The position numbers were made by a program, and so were the translations under genes. A stretch of DNA of 64,000 nucleotides from Novosphingobium sp. ZN18A2. GTDB taxonomy: Bacteria; Pseudomonadota; Alphaproteobacteria; Sphingomonadales; Sphingomonadaceae. Positions 45,916-53,489 of this stretch are shown here, piece after piece. The stretch is taken from assembly GCF_036784765.1 (NCBI RefSeq), contig NZ_CP136651.1, forward strand, positions 1-64,000. The letters are read 5' to 3'. How positions within the stretch are numbered: the first letter of the stretch is position 1; the number at the start of each line of letters is the position of its first letter. The notes beneath the pieces were generated by a model. That model was not told the origin of the DNA. It was given only the letters and a program-made list of their open reading frames with translations, and did not search any database.

Positions 45916-47082
45916 ATGGACGCAATTCCCGATTTCGCAATCGACCAGACCGAAACGAAAGCCGACCCGCTGCCCGCCAGCTTCGACATCGTGGCCCGCC
46001 AGGATGCGCAGGAAGCCGATATCGCGGCGATCCGCGCCGATGTGGACGACGTGAAGGGCAGGCTCGACCGCGTCAGCCGCGCCGCCGCGCGCCCGATGCT
46101 CGATGGTGCGACCCCCGCCGCAAGCGCCGAAGTGAAGGGCTTTGTCGACGGTTACCTGCGCCACGGCCGCGAGACGGAGCTGAAATCGATGAGCGCGTCG
46201 GCCCCGTCCGACGGCGGCTATGCCGTCCCGCACGAGATCGACGCGATGATTGCCCGCCAGCTGGTGGAAATCAGCCCGATCCGCGCGCTGGCCCAGGTGG
46301 TGCAGACCGGCACCAGCGGTTATCGCAAGCTGGTTTCGACCGGCGGAACCGCCAGCGGGTGGGTCAGCGAAGTGGCGGCGCGACCCGAAACCGATACGCC
46401 CCAGTTCGCGGAAATCGCACCGCCTTCGGGCGAACTCTATGCCAATCCGGCGGCAAGCCAGGCGATGCTGGACGATGCGGCTTTCGACCTTGAAAGCTGG
46501 CTGGCCAGCGAAATCGCGGTGGAATTCGCCCGCGCCGAGGGTGCCGCGTTCGTCAACGGATCGGGCGCGAACCAGCCGCGCGGCTTCCTTGCCGCCCCGG
46601 CATCGGCCGCAGTGGACGGCGTCCGCACCTTCGGAACACTGCAATATGTCGGCTCGGGCGACGCCAACGGGTTCGACGCCGCGCCCGAAGCCAAGCTGAT
46701 CGACCTTGTCCACACGATGAAGGCCGGGCACCGCCAGGGTGCATCGTGGGTGATGAACTCGGCAACGCTGGCCATCGTCCGCAAGCTGAAAACCAGCGAC
46801 GGCGCATTCCTGTGGCAGCCGGGACTGGTGGAAGGCCAGCCTGACCGCCTGCTGGGCTATCCGGTGGTGGAAGTGGAAGACATGCCGGACGTTGCCGCCG
46901 GTAACGTGCCGGTGGCCTTCGGCAACTTCCGCGCCGGCTATCTGGTTGCCGAACGCTCCGCCACGTCGATCCTGCGCGATCCGTTCACCAACAAGCCCTT
47001 CGTCCACTTCTATGCGACCAGGCGCATCGGCGGGCAGGTGACGGATAGCGACGCGATCAAGCTGCTGCGGATCGAAGCGTAA
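45916..47082 (+). CDS. GTA major capsid protein (gp5, HK97 fold)
   Basis: A 388-aa HK97-fold capsid precursor. Residues about 1-75 form the acidic/coiled delta domain (IAAIRADVDDVKGRLDRVSRAAARPM) that the prohead protease should remove. The E-loop and P-domain include LAQVVQTGTSGYRKLVSTGG and NGSGANQPRGFL; the A-domain has VMNSATLAIVRKLK and LLGYPVVEVEDMP. AAAGGA lies 6 nt before the ATG. Strong hairpins follow the gene, consistent with raised capsid mRNA. Confidence 0.95.
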   Translation: MDAIPDFAIDQTETKADPLPASFDIVARQDAQEADIAAIRADVDDVKGRLDRVSRAAARPMLDGATPAASAEVKGFVDGYLRHGRETELKSMSASAPSDGGYAVPHEIDAMIARQLVEISPIRALAQVVQTGTSGYRKLVSTGGTASGWVSEVAARPETDTPQFAEIAPPSGELYANPAASQAMLDDAAFDLESWLASEIAVEFARAEGAAFVNGSGANQPRGFLAAPASAAVDGVRTFGTLQYVGSGDANGFDAAPEAKLIDLVHTMKAGHRQGASWVMNSATLAIVRKLKTSDGAFLWQPGLVEGQPDRLLGYPVVEVEDMPDVAAGNVPVAFGNFRAGYLVAERSATSILRDPFTNKPFVHFYATRRIGGQVTDSDAIKLLRIEA

Positions 47083-47122
47083 GGCGGCGGGCAGGCCTCG
47101 CATCCCGTCCAAGACGCCGGAC

Positions 47123-47162
47123 GCGTGCCGGGGGATTTCCCTTCCCCTGTTCCCCGGCACGC
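47123..47162 (+). promoter_or_regulatory. Hairpin 1 downstream of the GTA capsid gene
   Basis: GCGTGCCGGGG (47123-47133) pairs perfectly with CCCCGGCACGC (47152-47162) around an 18-nt pyrimidine-rich loop. There is no T-tract directly after it. It probably stabilises or separates the capsid mRNA from downstream genes. Confidence 0.6.
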
Positions 47163-47172
47163 ACGACGGCGC

Positions 47173-47223
47173 GCGCCCGCGCTGCGGCCATCGTGCCGCG
47201 CGCGGGCGCTTTCCTTTCCCTTT
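47173..47223 (+). terminator. Hairpin 2 and pyrimidine tract: likely partial terminator after capsid gene
   Basis: GCGCCCGCGC (47173-47182) pairs with GCGCGGGCGC (47200-47209), followed by a T/C-rich run (47210-47223). It lies between the capsid gene and gp6. A leaky terminator here would give far more capsid transcript than connector and tail transcript, matching the copy numbers in a particle. Confidence 0.55.
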
Positions 47224-47237
47224 ATCCGGAGATTGCC

Positions 47238-47786
47238 ATGAAGCGGGCAATTGTCGCGCCGCCGGTGCTGTCCCCGGCGGCACTTGGCGAACTGAAGGCG
47301 TGGCTGGGCGTGACCACCGCGCACGACGACGCCGAACTCCTCGCGCTGCTGGGCGCGGCCCTCGACCTGTGCGAGGGTTTTACCGGAACGATGCCGCTGG
47401 AGGCGGGCTGCGAGGACGTTCTGCCCGCCCGCGCCGCGTGGCAGGCGCTGTCCGCGCGGCCGGTGCAGGCGATAACCGCGCTTGCCGCGCTGGCCATCGA
47501 CGGAAGCCGCCGCCCGCTGGACCCGACGGATTACGAGCTTGACCTTGGCGCGGACGGAACCGGCCGCCTGCGCCTGCTCGCCCCGGTCGGCGAAGGCCGG
47601 ATCGTCGCAGGCTATACGGCGGGGCTTTCGCCCGATTGGGCGGGCCTTCCCGAAGCGTTGCGGCAGGGGCTGGTCCGCCTGGCCGCGTTCCAGCATCGCG
47701 AACGCGATAGCGGCGGTGCGTCGCCCCTTCCCCCGGCAGCGGTTTCCGCGCTGTGGCGGCCGTGGCGGCGGGTGCGCGTGGCATGA
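47238..47786 (+). CDS. GTA head-tail connector (gp6-like)
   Basis: A 182-aa protein of the phage gp6/phiE125 gp8 head-tail connector type. It has helical start (LSPAALGELKAWLGVTTAHDDAELLALLGAALDLCEGFTG), a beta region with DYELDLGADGTGRLRLL, and a late ALRQGLVRLAAFQHRERD helix. It forms the adaptor ring under the portal. The ATG at 47238 follows the capsid hairpins; the stop overlaps the next start (ATGA). Confidence 0.88.
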   Translation: MKRAIVAPPVLSPAALGELKAWLGVTTAHDDAELLALLGAALDLCEGFTGTMPLEAGCEDVLPARAAWQALSARPVQAITALAALAIDGSRRPLDPTDYELDLGADGTGRLRLLAPVGEGRIVAGYTAGLSPDWAGLPEALRQGLVRLAAFQHRERDSGGASPLPPAAVSALWRPWRRVRVA

Positions 47787-47938
47787 TCCGGGCTGCTGCA
47801 GACTTTGCCGCCCTGACGCAACGCCTGACCGCGAAAGCCGAAGCGATCGCCCGCGCCCGCGCGGCGTCAATCCGGCTGGGCAGCCAGCGGACATGGCGCG
47901 ATGCCCGCCTGCTCTGGCCGCTTTCCCGCGAGGAGTAA
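47783..47938 (+). CDS. Very short gp7-position protein (51 aa)
   Basis: A 51-aa basic helical protein (AADFAALTQRLTAKAEAIARARAASIRLGSQRTWRDAR) coupled to gp6 by an ATGA overlap. It occupies the place of the head-closure gene gp7, which in the Rhodobacter GTA is roughly twice as long. It may be a reduced version or an unrelated small gene. The final stop precedes the gp8 start by only 6 bp. Confidence 0.7.
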   Translation: MIRAAADFAALTQRLTAKAEAIARARAASIRLGSQRTWRDARLLWPLSREE

Positions 47939-47944
47939 TGCGCA

Positions 47945-48340
47945 ATGGAGATACCCTTCCGCGCGGTCCTGCTGGACTGGCTATCCACCGATGCCGCCCT
48001 GCCGGACGCGCTCAACACCATTTCGGAAGAAGCGCCGTCGCGCAGCGCTCTGCCGTGGCTGGCGATCTCCGCCAGTTCGTCAACCGGCTGGGGCACCAAG
48101 GACGTGGCGGGCCGCGAAGTGCGCATCGCGCTGGAACTTCACACGCGCGGCGACACGTCCCTTGCCGACGCGGCTCTGGTCGCCGCGATAGAGCGGCGCA
48201 TCGAAGGCCTGCCCGCCGACCAGTCGGCAGCCGGGTTCCGCATCGCCAGCCTCGTCTTCACCCGCGCCCGCGCAGAACAGCGCGGCGAGGCATCGCGCGC
48301 GATGCTGCTTGAATACCGTGCGCGCCTGCTCGCCGCATGA
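47945..48340 (+). CDS. GTA tail terminator (gp8, DUF3168)
   Basis: A 131-aa DUF3168 protein: MEIPFRAVLLDWLSTDAALPDAL, then GREVRIALELHTRGDTSLADAALVAAIERRIEGLP and a strand region FRIASLVFTRARAEQRGEASRAMLLEYRARL. Members cap the tail tube at the head-proximal end. Order and length match GTA gp8. Confidence 0.88.
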   Translation: MEIPFRAVLLDWLSTDAALPDALNTISEEAPSRSALPWLAISASSSTGWGTKDVAGREVRIALELHTRGDTSLADAALVAAIERRIEGLPADQSAAGFRIASLVFTRARAEQRGEASRAMLLEYRARLLAA

Positions 48341-48391
48341 GCCTTCCCATTCCCTTCCGATCAAGCGTTCCGTTCAAAAGGAGACTGACCC

Positions 48392-48799
48392 ATGGCTGCC
48401 CAGAAAGGCTCTGCCTTCCTGCTCAAGATTTCAGACGGCGCCGTGCCGCCCGCGTACCAGACCGTGGCGGGCCTTCGCACCACGCAGATGTCGATCAACG
48501 GCGATGCCGTGGTGATTACCAGCAAGGATTCGGGCGGATGGCGCGAATTGCTGTCGGGCGCGGGCACGCGATCGGTTTCGGTCAGCGCGGCGGGTATATT
48601 CCTCGGTTCCGCCGCCGAAGCGCAGATCCGCGCATGCGCGTTGGACGGCTCGATCGCCGGATACCAGCTCGCCTTTGAAGACGGTGAGAAGATGCAGGGC
48701 CGGTTCCTGGTGCAGCGGCTGGACTATGCCGGGGACTTCAATGGCGAGCGCAACTATACCTTGACGCTGGAAAGTTCAGGCGAGGTAGCGGCGGCATGA
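48392..48799 (+). CDS. GTA major tail tube protein (gp9)
   Basis: A 135-aa tail-tube monomer: AAQKGSAFLLKISDG, the QMSINGDAVVITSKDSGGWRELLSGAGTRSVSVSAAGIF core typical of lambda gpV/TP901 tube proteins, and FEDGEKMQGRFLVQRLDYAGDFNGERNYTLTLESSG at the end. A good Shine-Dalgarno AAAAGGAG precedes the start by about 9 nt. It overlaps the next gene by 4 bp. Confidence 0.92.
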   Translation: MAAQKGSAFLLKISDGAVPPAYQTVAGLRTTQMSINGDAVVITSKDSGGWRELLSGAGTRSVSVSAAGIFLGSAAEAQIRACALDGSIAGYQLAFEDGEKMQGRFLVQRLDYAGDFNGERNYTLTLESSGEVAAA

Positions 48800-49128
48800 C
48801 CGCTGGCCAATCCGGGCACGAACGGCCCAACCCGCATCGCGGCGAAGCGGCGCTGGTTCTGGACGGGACCACGTACCGCTTGCGCCCCACGTTCGCCGCG
48901 CTGGTCGATGCCGAACAGGAACTTGGTCCGCTGTTCTCGCTGGTCGAACGGGCAAGCGCGGGCGAATTGCGCCTTTCGGAAATGGTCGCGCTGTTCTGGC
49001 ACTGCCTGGCGGACGGACATGGGCTTTCGCGCGCCGGATTTGCCGACGCGGTGGTGCGCGGGGGACTGGCGGGTGCGACGCCCGCCCTGCGAACGCTGAT
49101 GACGCAAGTGCTGAAGGGCGGCGCGTGA
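48796..49128 (+). CDS. GTA gp10-like protein
   Basis: A 110-aa protein of the GTA gp10 family: RGEAALVLDGTTYRLRPTFAALVDAEQELGPLFSLVERASAGELRLSEMVALFWHCL. It resembles tail assembly chaperone/tube-associated proteins of siphophages and lies between the tube and tape-measure genes, where chaperones are expected. Starts and stops overlap both neighbours by 4 bp. Confidence 0.83.
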   Translation: MTAGQSGHERPNPHRGEAALVLDGTTYRLRPTFAALVDAEQELGPLFSLVERASAGELRLSEMVALFWHCLADGHGLSRAGFADAVVRGGLAGATPALRTLMTQVLKGGA

Positions 49129-49322
49129 CGCTGCCGTTCGGCGCCGCCGCCGCGCGGCTGTGCGGACAGGCGGCGCTGCTGCTTGGCTGGCGGCCCGCCG
49201 AATTCTGGGCCGCAACGCCCGAAGAGCTTGGCTGCATCCTGTCCGCCCACGCCCCGGACCGGGGCGAAAGCATGGACCGGCGGACGCTGGACAAGATGAT
49301 GGAGCGCGAAAGCGATGGATGA
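49125..49322 (+). CDS. Phage tail assembly chaperone (gp10.1-like)
   Basis: A 65-aa protein with MTLPFGAAAARLCGQAALLLGWRPAEFWAATPEEL, the short conserved form of GTA tail assembly chaperones that bind the tape measure protein. The end overlaps the tape-measure start by 8 bp, a translationally coupled arrangement often seen for chaperone and tape measure genes. Confidence 0.83.
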   Translation: MTLPFGAAAARLCGQAALLLGWRPAEFWAATPEELGCILSAHAPDRGESMDRRTLDKMMERESDG

Positions 49323-49890
49323 ACTCGATACCCTGGTGATCGGTGTGCGCGCCGATACGCAGGGCTTCACTTCGGACGTGCAGGCGATGCGCGGCAGTTT
49401 CGATTCGATCCTGGTCGACGGTTTCTCGCGCGCCGGCAACACGCTTGAACGCGGCCTGACGGCGGCAATCCGCAAGGGCAGCCTCGGCTTCGAGGACTTG
49501 CGCCGCGTGGCGCTTGGCGTGCTGGGCGACATTGCATCGCGGGCGGTTTCGGCCGGTCTTGGTTCGTTGGGGTTGGGATCGATGACCGGAGCGGGCGGCG
49601 TCGCCGGCGGCCTTGGCGCGCTGGCCGGCTCTATCCTCGGCCTGCCGGGCCGCGCGACGGGCGGACCGGTTACACCCGGTCGCGGATACGTGGTGGGCGA
49701 ACGCGGGCCGGAACTGTTCGTGCCCACGTCTGCGGGCCGCGTGGAAGCGGGCGCGCCCACCGCCGCCGCGCGCAACGTGAACGTGGCGATCAAGGTGGTG
49801 GCGCCGGCAGGCTCCTCCACGCCCGAAAGCCTTAAGCGGTCCAGCCGCCAGGTCGCGCAGGCGGTTCGCCGCGCGCTCGCCGAGTATTGA
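49315..49890 (+). CDS. Short tail tape measure protein (gp11)
   Basis: A 191-aa tape measure protein, very short because GTA tails are short. It has an N-terminal helical stretch (MDELDTLVIGVRADTQGFTSDVQAMRGSFDSIL), a Gly/Ala/Leu-rich hydrophobic segment (about 85-125), and the GxxYVVGERGPELFVPTSAGRV motif common to lambda-type tape measure C-termini. It is coupled to the preceding chaperone gene. Confidence 0.88.
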   Translation: MDELDTLVIGVRADTQGFTSDVQAMRGSFDSILVDGFSRAGNTLERGLTAAIRKGSLGFEDLRRVALGVLGDIASRAVSAGLGSLGLGSMTGAGGVAGGLGALAGSILGLPGRATGGPVTPGRGYVVGERGPELFVPTSAGRVEAGAPTAAARNVNVAIKVVAPAGSSTPESLKRSSRQVAQAVRRALAEY

Positions 49891-49904
49891 GGGAGGGCAC
49901 CGAC

Positions 49905-52241
49905 ATGGCATTCTGGCTGGCCGATACGCGCACCGTCCAGCAGGCGGACGCGATCCAGCGCTTCGACCCGCGCTTCTGGACGGTCGATTTCCCGCGTCCG
50001 GCCATGGCCGCGCTGACCACGACCGCACCCGACGCGCTGCGCGTCGACGCGATATTCCGCTCGGCCGGAGACATCGTCGGCCTGATCTGGGAAAGCGAGG
50101 ACCGGTGGGACCATCCGCTGCTGTCCTATGAGACCGTGCGCGACTATTCGCGCCTCACGCTTTCGTTTCGCTGGCGTTCGTCGGGCGTGATCGCGCTCGA
50201 CGCGGTGAACGGCCCGACATTGACCATAGAGGGCCGCGATGCGGCGGGCCAGCCGCGCAGCTGGTATGTGCGTTTGTGGAACTATGCGCAGGGATCGGCC
50301 GAAGACGCGCTGGTTTCCCTGCCGTTTTCGGCGCTGGACGGCGGGTTCCTGCTGCCGGGCGAGGCCGATCCCGTCCACCCCGGGGATATCGACCGGATGT
50401 TCATATCGCTTGTCGCGCCGGGGTTCGTTCCAGGGTCGGACAGCGCTTTTCCGGCTGAATGCCAAAGCTGGGCCGAATTGTCGGACATCCGCTGCGAAGG
50501 CCATGCGCCCATGCTGGAAATCGGCGACGTGATGGTGCTGCCGCACGGGCTTGCGATGGCGACCGGGTATGACGACGCCTATAATCAGGCGCCGGCACGC
50601 CTGCTGCGCCAGATCCGCGGCCTCGGCTATCGCGGGACGATCAACCATTACATCGGCATGAGCCACTTCTTCCCGCTGGCACCTGACGGAGCGGGCGGCT
50701 TCGCGGTCGATCCCGCACTTACGCCGGTCAATGCCGCAAGCGAGGCGTGGCACCGCGACTTCCTCGACCGCGCCAAAGCGGCGGGCTTCGACGTTATCCT
50801 CTCGCAGTCTTACGAAGTGCTGGCGCAACATTGCCCCACGACGTGGCAACAGCGCGACAGCGATGGCAACGCGGCACGCACCGGCTGGACCCCGCCATCC
50901 GCATTGCTTTCCCCTGCCAATACCGATGCGACGGGCTGGCTGGCCAGTCTTGCCGGAACGCTTGCGGGGTGGCTTGCCGATGCGGGCCTGCCGGTGCGCT
51001 GGCAGGTTGGCGAACCGTGGTGGTGGATCACGCCCGACCGCAGGATATGCCTATACGACGATGCGGCACGAACCGCGTTTGGCGGAAGCCCGCCCGTCAT
51101 CGCCGACCTTGGTCAGCCGCTGACGCCCGGCCAGCGCGATCTTCTCGATCAGGCAGGCGCGCTTCTTTCCGCATCGACCGCCGCGCTTTGCGCCACCGTG
51201 CGCGAGACGGCGGGAGCAGCGGGGGCGGAAACGCTTCTGCTCGCCTACCTGCCGACCGTGCTCGACCCGGCGATGCCCGACGCGCGGCGCGCCAACCTGC
51301 CAGCCGGATGGGCCTCCCCCGCGTTCGACGTGCTCCAGACAGAGGATTACGGCTGGGTTACCGCAGGTGCCGATGCACTGCGCAAGACGGGGCGCGAGGC
51401 GATAGAGGCGCGGCTGGGCTATCCGCGCGACCGGCAGCACTATCTGTCCGGCTTCGTGCTTTCCGCGGACGATGCCGAAAAGCACTGGCCGCGCATCGAT
51501 GCCGCCGCCAGCGAAGCGCGCCGCCTGGGTGTGGCGCAGACCTTTATCTGGGCCTTGCCGCAAGTCGCACGTGACGGCTTTACCCGCCTGCCATCCTTAA
51601 AGGACAACGCCATGCAAGCCTTCGACGATGTGCTGTTTCCGGTCGCGCTGGGAAGCAGGGCCTCCGTGACGCCCGAATTTTCAACCAGCGTCACAGTGTC
51701 CGCTTCGGGGTTCGAACGGCGCAACAGCCTGTGGACCGATGCCCGTCTGCGTTTCGATGCCGGGCCGGGCATCCGGTCTGAGGTAGAACTGGGTGAACTC
51801 ATCGCCTTCTTCCGCGCGCGGCGCGGCCAGGCGCGCGGATTCCGCCTGCGCGACCCGTCCGATTTCAGCTCCTGTGCGATGACGGGGACGCCCGGCCCGA
51901 TCGACCAGTCAATCGGCATTGGCGACGGCGCGACCGCACGCTTCGAACTGGCCAAGCTCTATGGCGAAGGCGCCGACGCGCAACGCCGCCGCATTACGCG
52001 GCCAAGGGCGGAATCGGTGCAGGTAAGCGTTGACGGCGTCCCGACGGATGGCTTCGTGCTGGAACCGCTGGGCGTGATCGCATTCGATACGCCGCCGCCC
52101 GATGGTGCGGCCATACGGGCGGGCTTCCTGTTCGATGTGCCGGTGCGCTTCGCGGAAGACACGCTGGACATCGCGGGGACGGTTTTCGCGGCGGGCGAAG
52201 CGCCCAGCGTGCCGCTGGTCGAACTGCGCGAGGATGCCTGA
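49905..52241 (+). CDS. Fusion: sheath/TIM-barrel-like domain plus DUF2460 distal tail protein (gp12)
   Basis: A 778-aa protein in the gp12 slot; Rhodobacter GTA gp12 is only about 200 aa. Residues 570-778 are the normal DUF2460 distal-tail domain (MQAFDDVLFPVALGSRASVTPEFSTSV). Residues 1-569 are extra: a beta-rich part (VNGPTLTIEGRDAAGQPRSWYVRLWNYAQG) and a TIM-barrel-like part (about 215-560) with PHGLAMATGYDDAYNQAPARLLRQIRGLGYRG and FLDRAKAAGFDVILSQSYEVL, resembling the non-contractile tail sheath family. GAGGGAGG precedes the ATG. AAAGGA and an in-frame ATG at 51612 sit exactly at the junction. Confidence 0.88.
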   Translation: MAFWLADTRTVQQADAIQRFDPRFWTVDFPRPAMAALTTTAPDALRVDAIFRSAGDIVGLIWESEDRWDHPLLSYETVRDYSRLTLSFRWRSSGVIALDAVNGPTLTIEGRDAAGQPRSWYVRLWNYAQGSAEDALVSLPFSALDGGFLLPGEADPVHPGDIDRMFISLVAPGFVPGSDSAFPAECQSWAELSDIRCEGHAPMLEIGDVMVLPHGLAMATGYDDAYNQAPARLLRQIRGLGYRGTINHYIGMSHFFPLAPDGAGGFAVDPALTPVNAASEAWHRDFLDRAKAAGFDVILSQSYEVLAQHCPTTWQQRDSDGNAARTGWTPPSALLSPANTDATGWLASLAGTLAGWLADAGLPVRWQVGEPWWWITPDRRICLYDDAARTAFGGSPPVIADLGQPLTPGQRDLLDQAGALLSASTAALCATVRETAGAAGAETLLLAYLPTVLDPAMPDARRANLPAGWASPAFDVLQTEDYGWVTAGADALRKTGREAIEARLGYPRDRQHYLSGFVLSADDAEKHWPRIDAAASEARRLGVAQTFIWALPQVARDGFTRLPSLKDNAMQAFDDVLFPVALGSRASVTPEFSTSVTVSASGFERRNSLWTDARLRFDAGPGIRSEVELGELIAFFRARRGQARGFRLRDPSDFSSCAMTGTPGPIDQSIGIGDGATARFELAKLYGEGADAQRRRITRPRAESVQVSVDGVPTDGFVLEPLGVIAFDTPPPDGAAIRAGFLFDVPVRFAEDTLDIAGTVFAAGEAPSVPLVELREDA
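51599..51614 (+). promoter_or_regulatory. Internal Shine-Dalgarno and ATG at the gp12 domain junction
   Basis: AAAGGA (51599-51604), 7-nt spacing and ATG (51612-51614) in frame with the large gp12 gene. The portal and capsid genes use the same AAAGGA with 6-nt spacing. The preceding codon TTA is rare in this GC-rich genome, consistent with selection for the site. It would yield a separate 209-aa DUF2460 protein. Confidence 0.55.
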
Positions 52242-52242
52242 G

Positions 52243-53064
52243 ATGGCGCGGCAGTGGCTTTCCCGGGAGCTTGAAACCGTCGCAACGTGGTGGCGCATCG
52301 AACGGACCGACGGCGTTGCGCTCGGCTTCACCAGCCACGACCGCGACCTGTATGTTTCGGGAATCGTCCTGCGCGCCGCACCGGGCATGGTGCCAAGCGC
52401 GGTGCGCCTGACCGGCGGGCTGGACGCGGACAGCGCCGATATAACCGGCGCGCTGACCCACGATGCGATCTCCAAAGCCGATCTCGATTCGGGCCGATAC
52501 GACGGCGCGCGCATCGCGATGGGGCTGGTGGACTGGGAATCGCTGGAAACCTTGCAGATATATGCAGGAACGATCGGTTCGGTCGGGCGCGAAGGTGCCG
52601 GATTTTCAGCACAGTTGCGTTCGGCCAAGACCGCGCTCGAACGCGAGATCGTGCCCCGGACCGCACCGACCTGCCGGGCCGAGTTCTGCGCAGGCGGCTG
52701 CACGCTTTCGGCCGGGCGCTTCACGCACGAAGGGCGCCTGGCCTCCGTCTCGGACGACAGGTCGGCCGTTACCGTTACAGCGCAGATCGAAGCGAACCTG
52801 CTCGAATTCGGCACGCTGCGTTGGGTGGACGGCCCCGAAGCGGGAATGACCCGCCGGATAGAGGCCGTCTCGGGTGACGTGCTGATGCTCGACAGGCCGG
52901 TTGAAGCAGGCGCCACGCCGGGCGCACGCCTGATCCTGCGGGAAGGTTGCGATCACACGCTGGAAACCTGCGGCGCGCGTTTCGGCAATGCCGCGAATTT
53001 CCAGGGCGAACCGTTCCTGCCCGGCAACGACCTGCTGACCCGCTATCCTTCGCCCGCCGCATGA
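52243..53064 (+). CDS. GTA baseplate hub protein (gp13, DUF2163)
   Basis: A 273-aa hub protein with an N-terminal DUF2163 domain (WWRIERTDGVALGFTSHDRDLYVSGIVLRAAPGM) and the C-terminal phage BR0599 domain. Cysteines C144, C149, C153, C236 and C243 (TCRAEFCAGGC and GCDHTLETCGARF) match the set known to bind an Fe-S cluster in the Rhodobacter GTA hub. The C-terminal NAANFQGEPFLPGND is conserved. The gene starts 1 bp after gp12 and overlaps gp14 by 4 bp. Confidence 0.92.
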   Translation: MARQWLSRELETVATWWRIERTDGVALGFTSHDRDLYVSGIVLRAAPGMVPSAVRLTGGLDADSADITGALTHDAISKADLDSGRYDGARIAMGLVDWESLETLQIYAGTIGSVGREGAGFSAQLRSAKTALEREIVPRTAPTCRAEFCAGGCTLSAGRFTHEGRLASVSDDRSAVTVTAQIEANLLEFGTLRWVDGPEAGMTRRIEAVSGDVLMLDRPVEAGATPGARLILREGCDHTLETCGARFGNAANFQGEPFLPGNDLLTRYPSPAA

Positions 53065-53489
53065 ATCCGGCACTTGCCGAGGCCGCGCTCGGCCTGGTCG
53101 GCACACCGTTCCGGCTGCACGGGCGCGATCCGTCCATCGGTCTCGATTGCGTGGGACTGGTTGGCGAAGCCATGCGACGCGCGGGCTTCGATCCCAGCCT
53201 TCCCGAAGGCTATCGCCTGCGCGTGCAATCGGTGGCGCGATGGCTTCGCCTTGCCGCAACCAGCGGGCTGGTTCCCGTGGCCCGGGACGGCGACGTGATC
53301 CTGCTGCGCACGCATCCGTTGCAGCCCCACCTTGCCGTGATCGTGCCGGGCGGCATCGTCCACGCCCATGCCGGGCTTGGCCGGACGACATTCCTGCCCG
53401 GCCCGATCCCCTGGCCGGTTGAGCGCCGCTGGCGGGCCGCACCGGCCGAAACGATCCAAACGGAGACCCGACGACAATGGCTACGCTGA
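53061..53489 (+). CDS. GTA NlpC/P60 cell-wall peptidase (gp14)
   Basis: A 142-aa NlpC/P60-type cysteine peptidase of the tail tip. The catalytic Cys30 lies in GLDCVGLVGEA and His90 in LQPHLAVIVPGGIVHAHAG. It should cut peptidoglycan of the recipient during DNA delivery. The start overlaps the gp13 stop (ATGA) and its end overlaps gp15 by 13 bp. Confidence 0.92.
   Translation: MNPALAEAALGLVGTPFRLHGRDPSIGLDCVGLVGEAMRRAGFDPSLPEGYRLRVQSVARWLRLAATSGLVPVARDGDVILLRTHPLQPHLAVIVPGGIVHAHAGLGRTTFLPGPIPWPVERRWRAAPAETIQTETRRQWLR

Noticed and set aside
44977-47283. A 768-codon minus-strand frame across the GTA head genes
   Set aside because: It crosses five overlapping GTA genes with conserved motifs and has no ribosome binding site or domain.
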